DNA of 7,999 bases from M3007 sp046153695. Lineage in GTDB: Bacteria > Bacteroidota > Bacteroidia > Chitinophagales > Saprospiraceae. Shown one piece after another: positions 1-7,664 of this stretch. The stretch covers positions 1-7,999 of the forward strand of contig JBJXEZ010000241.1 of the NCBI GenBank assembly GCA_046153695.1, in the 5' to 3' direction. The position numbers and the translations under genes are program-made. How positions within the stretch are numbered: the first letter of the stretch is position 1; every line of letters begins with the position of its first letter. A model generated the notes under the pieces. It saw nothing but the letters and a program-made list of their open reading frames with translations. It was not told the DNA's origin and did not search any database.

Positions 1-2408
1 TGAATGACGGATTTTTTACACAAACCGCCAGCCACGACACCACTTATTTCGCGCGTGGTGACGTTATTAAAAACTATGCCGGCAATGGGGTTCACTAAGT
101 TGGTAACTTCCCAAAATGCAGGGATAAATACATGGTCTTCGAGTACCGGAGTCAGAATGGCGGACGTGCCGGGATCGAACTCAACGGTAAACCGGCCGGT
201 GGAATCGGTAATGATCTTGGGGGAATACGACGCGCCGTTGACCCAAATTTCCACGTTTTTGGCAAAACAGTCGGTGTTCTGGTAGCGCACAAAGCCCGTG
301 ACCGGTATGGTCGAGCGATCCACAAAGTCCACCTGATCCACCGAGGTGATACTCGGATTGAGCGTCACTTGTCGGGTTTGGGGGGTAAACACATGTGGCG
401 TGGTGGTCTGCCGGGGTGTAAACGACGACCATTCTGTGCCGAAAGCAGTTCCGTAAGGCAGCAGCACGGAGCCTGCGTTGTTCAGGCGGTTGCCGTTGCC
501 TTCATCGAAGGCAAAATAAGCACGCAGACCGGTCTCTTGCGGGTCGCGGGCGCGGAAGGCGTGGGCGAGCAGGCTGTCGGCGCTGATGATGGTGTCGTAC
601 ACGGCTATTTCGTCCACCAGGCCGCCATAGTAGTCCGTGAAACTCATACCGCTTGTGCGGGCGCCAACCACCCAGTTGTTGGCAGGGTCGGACCAGTTTC
701 CGGTCAAGCCAACGTAGGCATGCGAGCCGATGGAAACACCGTTTTTGTAGGCAGTCACGGTGCCCGTTGTGCTGTCAATCGCAAGAGCCAGGAGTTGGTA
801 CCCAATACCGAGCGTTCCGTAGTTGTGTACCTGTCCGTTGATGTTGACGACAATGTCGCTGGTATTGCCGTTGGGGGTCAGGAGCAGGCGGAAGTCGTTG
901 CCGGGCCATTTTTTGGACAAAATGCACTGGTCGCCGTCGGGGCCAGCGCTGTTCACCCACAGCTCCACAGTGGCTTTGGGGGTGAGGGAAAAGTCAGGCA
1001 GGGTGGCGTAATCGTTTTCGCTGCGCGTAAACTTGAGCGCCCGGTATTTGTAAAAATCCTTCATTGGCTCGGCCAAAAACGTGGTACCCGTGCCGTAACT
1101 CGCCGATTCGATGCGGTAATAGCCCTGCTCGTTGGTTTTGCCCATCGTGCGGATGTTCGGGCGGTCGGTGTCGAAGGCGGCCCCGCAGAAAAAGAGTTTG
1201 TTCCGCTTGAGCACATCGAAGGAGGCTACACCGAGTTCCTCGTCCATTTTCCAGTAGTACTTGAGGCCAGGCGTTTGGGAGGAGGCTGTACCCATCATGG
1301 GTTCGCTGAGGTCGAGTTCGTCGAGGCGGCGGTGGTAAATGCGCAGTTCGTCAAGGTAGCCGGCCCAGGTTCCTGCTGCTTCCGTGCGTGTGCCGACGAG
1401 CAGCTCGTCGGCAGAAGGCACGGGCGGCAGGTCAGCAATCTGAACCAAAATACCGTTAATGTACAGTCGGCCTTTGCCATCGGCATCCACGGTGAGGGCC
1501 ACGTGGTTCCAGTCGTTTTTGATGCTGTCGGGGAATTGTCCGGTGAGCAGGGCGGCGCTCACATCTGTTTGCGCCACTTCGACACCTTCATGCCCGGAGG
1601 AACTGGCTTGGGGGCGGATTATCAGCGAGTAAGGGTCCAACCGTATGATACCGGCGTTGGCATCCGCGCTATCGGTTTTCAGCCAAAAAGCCAGCGTCCA
1701 CTCGCCGTTGTTGAGCGGCACGAGGGTGTCGGATGCGCCCTTGTTGGACATGGCGAAGGCTCCGTCCATGGGGCCGAATTTGGCGGAAAAGCCTTGCAAG
1801 GGCATGAGCGTGACAAACGCATCGGGCACGGGCCTTCCGTTGGGTGTTTGGATCCAGCCGGTGACGGTGCCGTTGGGCACCTGAAAACCGATAGCCGTGC
1901 CGGGGGCACCGTTGCCATATATACTGACACCGCTCACCTCGTAGTTGTACGCGCGGCCCGCGATGACGTTGAAGTCGTTGTAGTTGCGGATATTGACACC
2001 CACATTGGCCAGGAAGACGCCGTCGCGGAAGATGTTGAATCCTTCCGAGGGAAAGGAACCGAGCGGGTCGGGGGTCCACGAGAGCTGGATGCGGTCGAGC
2101 AATTCCCCTTGCGAGGCAATGACATTGGGTGCGAGGGGCGGGAGCAGGAACCGGCTGTAAAAACCGGCCTGACCGTTGAACTGCTGGCCGAAGTAGCTGC
2201 CGAGAAACAGCTCGCCTACCGAGGCGTTCATGCGGTTTTTGGTATTGGCCGCGTTAGTGACGCTGCCGAAGTTGAAAAACACGGTTCCGCTGAACGAGTT
2301 CGCATCAATGACGGTACCATCGGAGCAGTTAGCATTTTGAGCCTGAAGTCCCGGTGCAGCGGCGCAGCACCACGCAAGGATAGCGAGCGCAAGTAATTTA
2401 TTTTTCAT
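1..2408 (-). CDS. Large secreted LamG-domain protein, 3' end outside the window
   Basis: The frame is open from an ATG at 2408 to the window edge (802 codons, no stop), so the C-terminus is missing. Residues 1-23 form a signal peptide (MKNK, hydrophobic core, cleavage after LQA). Residues 38-90 resemble the N-terminal 'SGTV..xVG' module seen in Bacteroidota surface proteins. Residues about 91-178 look like a fibronectin type III domain (LSWTPDP, FNIFRDG, YNYEVSGV). Residues about 180-205 resemble a carboxypeptidase-regulatory or CnaB strand pair (VTGWIQTPNGRPVPDAFVTL). Two LamG/concanavalin A-like domains follow at about 206-375 (WNHVALTVD, YLDELRIYHRRL) and 454-620 (VELWVNS, LVDEIAVYD). Another CnaB-like module lies at about 690-785 (VTGFVRYQNTDCFAKNVEIW), and a further one begins at the edge. 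LamG folds usually bind glycans or proteins outside the cell. The ATG lies 37 bp past the stop of the preceding gene, which suggests co-transcription. A C-terminal sorting domain would be expected but is not visible. The family type is clear; the exact function is unknown. Confidence 0.88.
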   Translation of the reverse strand, partial: MKNKLLALAILAWCCAAAPGLQAQNANCSDGTVIDANSFSGTVFFNFGSVTNAANTKNRMNASVGELFLGSYFGQQFNGQAGFYSRFLLPPLAPNVIASQGELLDRIQLSWTPDPLGSFPSEGFNIFRDGVFLANVGVNIRNYNDFNVIAGRAYNYEVSGVSIYGNGAPGTAIGFQVPNGTVTGWIQTPNGRPVPDAFVTLMPLQGFSAKFGPMDGAFAMSNKGASDTLVPLNNGEWTLAFWLKTDSADANAGIIRLDPYSLIIRPQASSSGHEGVEVAQTDVSAALLTGQFPDSIKNDWNHVALTVDADGKGRLYINGILVQIADLPPVPSADELLVGTRTEAAGTWAGYLDELRIYHRRLDELDLSEPMMGTASSQTPGLKYYWKMDEELGVASFDVLKRNKLFFCGAAFDTDRPNIRTMGKTNEQGYYRIESASYGTGTTFLAEPMKDFYKYRALKFTRSENDYATLPDFSLTPKATVELWVNSAGPDGDQCILSKKWPGNDFRLLLTPNGNTSDIVVNINGQVHNYGTLGIGYQLLALAIDSTTGTVTAYKNGVSIGSHAYVGLTGNWSDPANNWVVGARTSGMSFTDYYGGLVDEIAVYDTIISADSLLAHAFRARDPQETGLRAYFAFDEGNGNRLNNAGSVLLPYGTAFGTEWSSFTPRQTTTPHVFTPQTRQVTLNPSITSVDQVDFVDRSTIPVTGFVRYQNTDCFAKNVEIWVNGASYSPKIITDSTGRFTVEFDPGTSAILTPVLEDHVFIPAFWEVTNLVNPIAGIVFNNVTTREISGVVAGGLCKKSVI

Positions 2409-2445
2409 ACCTGATGAGTCTGGTTGACGGTGAACTAAAACGCTC

Positions 2446-3753
2446 TTACTTTACCCAAACTTCGATGTCGCCGATGGCATACGTTTCATCATCGCTGCCT
2501 GACATTCTGGCTCCTAAAAATACCCAGTATGAGATATCGGAGCCGTTGCGCCGTGTTATCGTCATCTCACCAATTGTGGCAGCATCCGAGTAGTTGCTGG
2601 AGCTATCGTAAAAATCTATGGCTTCATTTCCGTTGTCATACAGCCCACCTACTTGAGACCAGGTGAGCGCCATCGTGGTTCCGCTTTTATCGGTGGAAAA
2701 AGCACCGATACCTATGTCCGGCCCTTCACCGCCACCAGAGTCCCAGGAGTCGAGGAAGAAGTATTTGAACTTGATCTTGACCTTAGTATAAGCACCTACT
2801 ATACCGGGGTCGATGGTGAAAAGTTTTTTCAAGACATCGCTTTCATTGTCGGGACGAAGTGCCCAGCCGTGAAAATTGTCGCTAAAATCTTCCAGCGTTG
2901 TTGTGCCAGCCGTCGTATTGTTCAGGCCGGTTGTAGATTCCCAGCCCTGCCGGTCGCCGCTGGCAAACACATCGGTGTCCACAAGGCGCCAGTCGGCGTT
3001 GGTTGCAGCACTGTTGCCGTAAATAATTTTTCCACCTCCGCCGATATAGACATTTCCGGCGGACATCGTCAGGCTTCCGTTAAGCGTCATCCCTGAAGGG
3101 TAGAGAAGGACTCGTTCCAACCCATTGGTATACAAACCCACATAACCATCCTGAGTTGAAAAAAGGCCACTGTCGTTATCGCCGTTATTGCCGCTAAAAG
3201 CATAACCATTGTTGTTTGCGCCGTCGGTTCCCGGTAGGCCGCCGCGGGCCAAAACGCCGCCATTTACCTGAACCGACTGCGTGGCGGGCAACGTGCTCTG
3301 CCCTACGGCTAATTTTCCGGCGATGATGGTGTTGTCCTCTTTTACGTTGCCGCTGCTGGGGAATTGGTTGGTGTTACCGATCAGCGAAAGCGCATACGGT
3401 GCGGTGGTCAGCCGGATGCGCGGCAACATTTCGGTGCCGGAACCGACGCTCACTCCGAGGTAGTACGTGGTGTCGAAGGGGACATTCAGCGCCGTTATGG
3501 AGCCGAGCGTGGCAGTATAGATGCCGCCCACCACGTCCACGTCGGGCTGGATTTCCTGCCAAATATGTGCCCCGCCCTCGGCTTGTTCGTACAACCGAAA
3601 CTTAAGGGAGTACGTGCCGTCGTCCACGGCGTTGCCGTTGGCTTTTTTCAGGATGCCCTGAATGCCGAGAAGGGCACCCTGGGCGTGGGCCGTTTGTTGG
3701 AAAAACAGGGAAAGGCAAATGAGGCAGGGAAGCAGGAAGAGCAACTTTTTCAT
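2446..3753 (-). CDS. Secreted tail-fibre-like protein with a beta-sandwich C-terminal domain
   Basis: This encodes 435 aa. The ATG at 3753 is preferred over one 17 codons upstream (3804) because it opens directly into a signal peptide, MKKLLFLLPCLICLSLFF, with cleavage near AHA-QG (residue 24). Residues 26-125 match the N-terminal domain common in bacterial tail-fibre-like proteins (IQGILKKANG, GTYSLKFRLYE, TYYLGVSVGSG, RIRLTTAPYALS). Residues about 135-250 resemble fibre-shaft or receptor-binding segments of such proteins (AGKLAVGQ, DSGLFSTQDGYVGLYTNGLE). Residues about 286-435 form a separate, probably beta-sandwich domain (FSDNFHGW, KVKIKFKYFFLDSWD, ISYWVFLGAR, IGDIEVWVK), loosely like galactose-binding-type folds. 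There is no S74 chaperone peptidase domain and no T9SS C-terminal signal. It is likely the first gene of a two-gene operon with the LamG gene. The role is inferred to be a surface fibre or binding protein; ligand and export route are unknown. There is no Shine-Dalgarno before the ATG, as is usual in Bacteroidota. Confidence 0.88.
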   Translation of the reverse strand: MKKLLFLLPCLICLSLFFQQTAHAQGALLGIQGILKKANGNAVDDGTYSLKFRLYEQAEGGAHIWQEIQPDVDVVGGIYTATLGSITALNVPFDTTYYLGVSVGSGTEMLPRIRLTTAPYALSLIGNTNQFPSSGNVKEDNTIIAGKLAVGQSTLPATQSVQVNGGVLARGGLPGTDGANNNGYAFSGNNGDNDSGLFSTQDGYVGLYTNGLERVLLYPSGMTLNGSLTMSAGNVYIGGGGKIIYGNSAATNADWRLVDTDVFASGDRQGWESTTGLNNTTAGTTTLEDFSDNFHGWALRPDNESDVLKKLFTIDPGIVGAYTKVKIKFKYFFLDSWDSGGGEGPDIGIGAFSTDKSGTTMALTWSQVGGLYDNGNEAIDFYDSSSNYSDAATIGEMTITRRNGSDISYWVFLGARMSGSDDETYAIGDIEVWVK

Positions 3754-3764
3754 GTTACGCAATG

Positions 3765-3835
3765 GTAAGTTTGTTTGAATGTATGGGCCGGGTTCCGAAG
3801 CCACAACGGCAGGAATAACGGCGGCACAAACTTAC
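3765..3835. repeat. 10-bp inverted repeat spanning promoter and leader
   Basis: GTAAGTTTGT at 3765-3774 is exactly complementary in inverse orientation to ACAAACTTAC at 3826-3835. The right arm contains the minus-strand -7 box, and the left arm gives an identical TAAGTTTG on the plus strand. The two arms are 51 bp apart. The left arm is within the presumed leader, but the right arm lies at or upstream of the transcription start, so this is not an RNA hairpin. It may be an operator pair or coincidence. Confidence 0.3.
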
Positions 3836-3864
3836 TGGCAGTAGATGGAATTGAATCGGACAAA
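3827..3864 (-). promoter_or_regulatory. Predicted Bacteroidota-type promoter of the two-gene operon
   Basis: Read on the minus strand, positions 3834-3827 are TAAGTTTG, an exact fit to the TAnnTTTG -7 box of Bacteroidota primary sigma factors. A TTTG at 3864-3861 could be the -33 element, but the gap of 26 bases is longer than the usual 19-23. Transcription would start near 3820, giving a leader of about 65 nt before the ATG at 3753. The box lies between the terminator of the upstream gene and the operon, where a promoter is expected. Confidence 0.55.
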
Positions 3865-3883
3865 TGAGTTGCCGAATCGGACA
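3853..3883. repeat. 10-bp direct repeat with 21-bp period in the promoter region
   Basis: GAATCGGACA occurs at 3853-3862 and again at 3874-3883, exactly 21 bp apart (about two helical turns, so on the same DNA face). It lies just upstream of, and partly over, the candidate -33 element of the operon promoter. This arrangement is typical of binding sites for an activator or repressor that binds as a dimer. The regulatory role is inferred from spacing and position only. Confidence 0.5.
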
Positions 3884-3894
3884 TTTTTTATGGC

Positions 3895-3966
3895 AAAAAA
3901 AAGCCCGCCCCATCCTTAAAAAAATTCGAATTCAGACAAACGAATTTTCAAGGATGAGGCGGGCTT
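3895..3966 (-). terminator. Strong intrinsic terminator after the T9SS-sorted protein gene
   Basis: The arms pair as follows: 3901-3909 with 3958-3966 (AAGCCCGCC/GGCGGGCTT), 3911-3917 with 3950-3956 (CATCCTT/AAGGATG), and 3921-3928 with 3941-3948 (AAAATTCG/CGAATTTT). The loop is 12 nt, with one mismatch and a small A-rich bulge. Read on the minus strand the GC-rich base of the stem runs into eight T (3902-3895), the classic rho-independent form. It begins 21 bp after the stop codon at 3988 and separates that gene from the operon below. The plus-strand side has only interrupted T runs, so termination in that direction would be weaker. Confidence 0.92.
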
Positions 3967-3987
3967 CCCTTTATTTATTTCTCGTAC

Positions 3988-6900
3988 TCACCGCATGATG
4001 AGGACCTTTTCCACATTTATCAGGTCGCCGTTTGCGCTGCGGATATGAAGCAGGTAGACACCTTGCGGCAGATCGCCGATATCGAAAACTGATTCCGTTT
4101 TGTCCGTGATATCGGTGACCAGGTATTCCCGATTGAGCAAATCCGTTATTTGGATAAAATAATGCTTTGCTGGCCCACTTCTCCTGACGGACAATGACTG
4201 GTTGGCCGGGTTGGGAAACACCTTGAACCCCGTTTGGGTCAGGTTCCCCCAGCCAACGAAGTCCAATGCCTCTTCAAGCGTTGAAAAATTATAGCCGGGT
4301 AACCGGTTCAACTGTTCGAGAATTTCCGCTTCATCTTGTACGATACTTGGCAGGGAGTAGCCTTCGCTGGACCTCCCGTGGCAGCAACCACAGGTGATAA
4401 TGACCGGAGAACAGACTCCCTGGCAGTACAAGTACGGGTCAGACCAGTCGGTTTCAGGGCAAATCGCGTATTGGTTTATCGCCTTTATCCGGATGGTGAA
4501 ACAACGCCAGTTGATCGGTATCTCCCAGGGAGATGTACTCACCGTATCATATACGATACCAGTACCAGATGGCATGGCGCAACAGCCCTCTTCTCCGATG
4601 GCACCAAAATCGATTTCTAAAATGTAACCGAGTGCCCCGGGTACGCCGGTCCATGCAATACGCGGAATCCCGGGTACATAGGTGGATGTGCCGTTTTCGT
4701 GGCAATATCGTACGATTGGTTGCTCGCAAAGGATGGAATATGGCTCACATGAACACATACAGATCGGTGTGTACTTATCCTCCCACACACAACAACCATC
4801 CTTTTGGGTGATTGTCACCGTATTTATGGTTAATATATTACCAGTGACATACGTGCTTTTTTCAGTATTTTTCCAAACTACGTTCACGATGTTTGTGTCA
4901 ACCGGCAAGTTGGTGGCCGCATTAAAAACACCGAGCGTTCCCCATAATCCGTTCGTTACGCTGTAGCAATTTGCGGGAAACGTGAGGCCAAGTGCCACGT
5001 CTTTGTCGTCGCCACAACCAGCAATGTAGAAATTAAAATCCTCGCAATTCGGATCAGGACAACTGATACTCACACACTGTTTGGGCATTTTGAACCGGCA
5101 CAAGGTGCCCGCTCCGGGCACAGGCGTAATATTTGGGCCGTAGGTAAAATTATCGTATGTCAATTCATAGCAGGCATTGGGATTCACTGTTATGGGGTTT
5201 TCCGTATGGGTGACACCAGTGGTATCTGTAAGGCCCTCACCATAAACTTTCCAACGGAATTCGTGCACGGCAAATACCGGTATTACAATATTACCGAGGG
5301 AATCAACTGCTTTGACGATCACATTTCCACAGGAGTCGCATTCCTCCAAAATGGTAATTCCACATCCAGAGGGGGGAACCTTACACACAGCCGAACCGGA
5401 AGCGTTAAAATCGCATACGATTTCATTTTGGTAGTTCAGTACGACCTGGACGGTGTAGTTGACGACTCCTGTGTTTGGCACAGTAATCGGGTTTCCTGTT
5501 TGTATTCCACCTTGCACAGCCCACCGGATATCGTACACGGATGAATCAACGACGGCATCGTTGCTGTCCAGCAACGTCAGGATAATTGCGTCTTCCAAAC
5601 ACACATGATTCACGGACACTAACTCATTGCAGGGCACCAAACACGGGTTTACAGTCACTTGTGTTGTGTCGGTTACGTTGCAGGATGGGTCTGTGTTATT
5701 AAAAGACCATTCGAAGAAAAGCGTGACAGGCAATGTGTTGGGGTCTAAGCCAGCCATTATCACCTGCGTATTGGGGTCATTTGGATCAAGCAAAACAATC
5801 GTACATGGGCTACAGTTGACTTGCCGCCAGGTTCCGGAAACGCTCCCGCCATACGGATCATTTCCGTTCAATCTGGTTGGTTCGTTGTAGCACTTGACTT
5901 GATCGGTTCCTGCAATAATCTGTTCCTGGTCGCGTACCCGAATGTTGATATAAATGACTGTTGAACAAAATTGTCCGGTAGGGCTGCTTGCAATAAGTAC
6001 GATCCTAAACCGGTAATCACCAACCATGAGAGCCATGGGGGTGGTAGATGTGATAAAACCAAGGTTACTGCCCACTGGCTGAGCAACTACGGAAGCTTCA
6101 GAAGTATAGCCAACGTTTAGTACAGAAAAGTAATCTGCCAGCACCACACCTTGAGCCCCTTGTACGCCGCATAAAAAGTTTACATCTTCTTGAAACTGAT
6201 CTAGCACTGGCGATCCCATGAAATTGATCTCGGAATATGCCTTGCATTCTTCAAAGCACAAGCCGGGTGTGTTTTTAATTTGTTGGTAGTATACCCAGTT
6301 TTGTTGCGGTGTATTGCCCGGTGGAAGCGCCAATTCCTCGTAGCCCTCCCCATCGCAGTCGGCATCAATGTACAGCCGGTAAGCAGTCACCTGGATGTCA
6401 ATCTGGAAACTGTCGAGGCTCACGGGTTGTGCGAAAATGACATCGGAAGCATGGTTATGCGGGTCAGTGATCGTGATACCCGGCACAGCGTTTTGATGTA
6501 CCACCCAGTTGTACACCGTGTTTTGCGTGTACGGGTACGCAAAGTGGAAAGTATCCTGCGGTATCACGTTGTCACAAAATAACAGGACTTTGCTGGGACC
6601 AAGATCCACATCCTCGACTGACAAAACGGAGCAGTGAACGGTATCCACAGACGATGGACAGGGTGCAACATTGTCTACGGTGTAGATAAAAGTGTAATCT
6701 CCTGGTCCCGAAACCCGCACCTTCGCATCTCCCTTAGGCAAATCTTCAGACAGGTAAACCATTGTGCCGTCGCTTTGGAGGGTGTCCAGTGTCCACTTTC
6801 CTCTGCCGCCGCATCCGGGGTTGTCGCCCTCCAGTACAAGTGAATCGCCACAGGAGGGGCATCCGCCTTGTACACGCCCGATGATAATGCCGTTGCTATC

Positions 6901-7572
6901 CGGGTCATGTGGCCGGACAAAATATACTTTAACTGTATCAGAGCGCGAACAACCACCATTGTCTATCGTATAAACAACGGTGTAATTGCACGGTCCTGGA
7001 CTGTTGGAGGTTGCTCGTTTGATAAATAATGTACCATTGAGGAGGTTAAGATTATAGCTAATTTTTGGGTCGTTTGGTTTAATGGAACTGACTCTTCCGG
7101 TATCGCCAGGACCGGGGGGAGTAACCATCAACGTTACCTCGGTACAGGCTCGTACCTGGCCGTCCTGTAGAGAATCCGGTTCAATAATCTGCGGTTGAAC
7201 AACATCGCCTTTTACTGTTACCATCATGTCATCGAAGGGCATATCATGTACGCCGTCCCCGTTTATGTCTTTGCATTTTACCAGCAAACGAAAGATGTAC
7301 GTGGTGTTTGGAGGCCAATTATTCCCGCCTGCATACGTCACATGTGTACTGTAGCTGTTTGGATTAACAATTTGCACATTGCCGTCAGAGCCTTGATATG
7401 ACCACTGTACTTGCAGGTAATCGCTGTTTGGTTGCGTAGAAATGGTTAACCCGGAGGGCGATTGATAACAGATGACCAAATCTTTACCCGCATTGGCCGC
7501 GCACTCTGTAGGTGGCTGCCCGGCTAATTTGCTGACAAACAGGAGGATGAAAAAAATGAAGCGTGTTTTCAT
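3988..7572 (-). CDS. Cysteine-rich multi-module secreted protein with T9SS type A sorting domain
   Basis: This encodes 1194 aa. Residues 1-18 are a signal peptide (MKTRFIFFILLFVSKLAG). The C-terminus (about 1116-1194: FKVFPNPANQSLSV, DLPQGVYLLHI, VEKVLIMR) is a classic T9SS type A sorting domain, so the protein should cross the outer membrane through the type IX system and be attached to the surface or released after cleavage. The middle is a chain of Ig/PKD-like beta modules. They include an N-terminal one (24-120, NAGKDLVICYQSP) echoed at 553-643 (IIAGTDQVKCYNEP), a paired motif at 194-217 and 290-314 (YTxxYTxDN...DTV), and two or three tandem cysteine-framed modules at about 649-731, 737-835 and 839-938. 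Residues about 967-1050 are fibronectin III-like (IAWTGVPGALGYILEI, CFTIRIKAINQ). Two acidic loops, DINGDGVHD (102-110) and DADCDGEGYEE (403-412 region), look able to bind calcium. No catalytic motif is visible; adhesin or structural surface protein is the best guess. The AT-rich leader TTTATTTATTT abuts the ATG, and a strong terminator follows. Confidence 0.93.
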   Translation of the reverse strand: MKTRFIFFILLFVSKLAGQPPTECAANAGKDLVICYQSPSGLTISTQPNSDYLQVQWSYQGSDGNVQIVNPNSYSTHVTYAGGNNWPPNTTYIFRLLVKCKDINGDGVHDMPFDDMMVTVKGDVVQPQIIEPDSLQDGQVRACTEVTLMVTPPGPGDTGRVSSIKPNDPKISYNLNLLNGTLFIKRATSNSPGPCNYTVVYTIDNGGCSRSDTVKVYFVRPHDPDSNGIIIGRVQGGCPSCGDSLVLEGDNPGCGGRGKWTLDTLQSDGTMVYLSEDLPKGDAKVRVSGPGDYTFIYTVDNVAPCPSSVDTVHCSVLSVEDVDLGPSKVLLFCDNVIPQDTFHFAYPYTQNTVYNWVVHQNAVPGITITDPHNHASDVIFAQPVSLDSFQIDIQVTAYRLYIDADCDGEGYEELALPPGNTPQQNWVYYQQIKNTPGLCFEECKAYSEINFMGSPVLDQFQEDVNFLCGVQGAQGVVLADYFSVLNVGYTSEASVVAQPVGSNLGFITSTTPMALMVGDYRFRIVLIASSPTGQFCSTVIYINIRVRDQEQIIAGTDQVKCYNEPTRLNGNDPYGGSVSGTWRQVNCSPCTIVLLDPNDPNTQVIMAGLDPNTLPVTLFFEWSFNNTDPSCNVTDTTQVTVNPCLVPCNELVSVNHVCLEDAIILTLLDSNDAVVDSSVYDIRWAVQGGIQTGNPITVPNTGVVNYTVQVVLNYQNEIVCDFNASGSAVCKVPPSGCGITILEECDSCGNVIVKAVDSLGNIVIPVFAVHEFRWKVYGEGLTDTTGVTHTENPITVNPNACYELTYDNFTYGPNITPVPGAGTLCRFKMPKQCVSISCPDPNCEDFNFYIAGCGDDKDVALGLTFPANCYSVTNGLWGTLGVFNAATNLPVDTNIVNVVWKNTEKSTYVTGNILTINTVTITQKDGCCVWEDKYTPICMCSCEPYSILCEQPIVRYCHENGTSTYVPGIPRIAWTGVPGALGYILEIDFGAIGEEGCCAMPSGTGIVYDTVSTSPWEIPINWRCFTIRIKAINQYAICPETDWSDPYLYCQGVCSPVIITCGCCHGRSSEGYSLPSIVQDEAEILEQLNRLPGYNFSTLEEALDFVGWGNLTQTGFKVFPNPANQSLSVRRSGPAKHYFIQITDLLNREYLVTDITDKTESVFDIGDLPQGVYLLHIRSANGDLINVEKVLIMR

Positions 7573-7603
7573 AAATAAATAAAAGTTGATGACGATTGAC
7601 TAA

Positions 7604-7631
7604 GAGCGTGTTTCAAAGGGTACACATTTTT
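7604..7631 (+). repeat. Left terminal inverted repeat of the MITE-like element
   Basis: GAGCGTGTTT is followed directly by CAAAGGGTACACATTTTT. It matches the reverse complement of 7873-7908 except for a 7-base AAATTTT segment missing here. The conserved block CAAAGGGTACACATTTTT is exact in both ends. Confidence 0.85.
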
Positions 7632-7643
7632 GTTGGCAGACAA
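7614..7643 (-). promoter_or_regulatory. Candidate promoter inside the left terminal repeat
   Basis: Read on the minus strand, 7622-7614 is TACCCTTTG, close to the TAnnTTTG -7 box but with three bases instead of two between TA and TTTG. A TTG at 7643-7641 lies 18 bases upstream, which is a normal spacing. It points towards the ATG at 7572. No better match was found between the element and the gene, so transcription of the 1194-aa gene may start from the element. The match is imperfect and unproven. Confidence 0.3.
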
Positions 7644-7664
7644 CACGCCTGGTTCTATTCGCTC

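Noticed and set aside
132..2396. 754-aa plus-strand open frame
   Set aside because: It lies codon-on-codon antisense to the LamG gene. Its translation has no signal peptide or recognisable domain, while the minus-strand product has a signal peptide, FN3-like and LamG motifs.
3754..3804. Upstream in-frame ATG (3804) for the tail-fibre-like gene
   Set aside because: It would put 17 hydrophilic residues before a clear signal peptide and overlap the predicted transcribed leader; the ATG at 3753 starts the signal peptide directly.
4336..6973. Many short open frames opposite the 1194-aa gene
   Set aside because: All are under about 115 aa, overlap the real gene and have no signal peptide, domain or ribosome-binding context.
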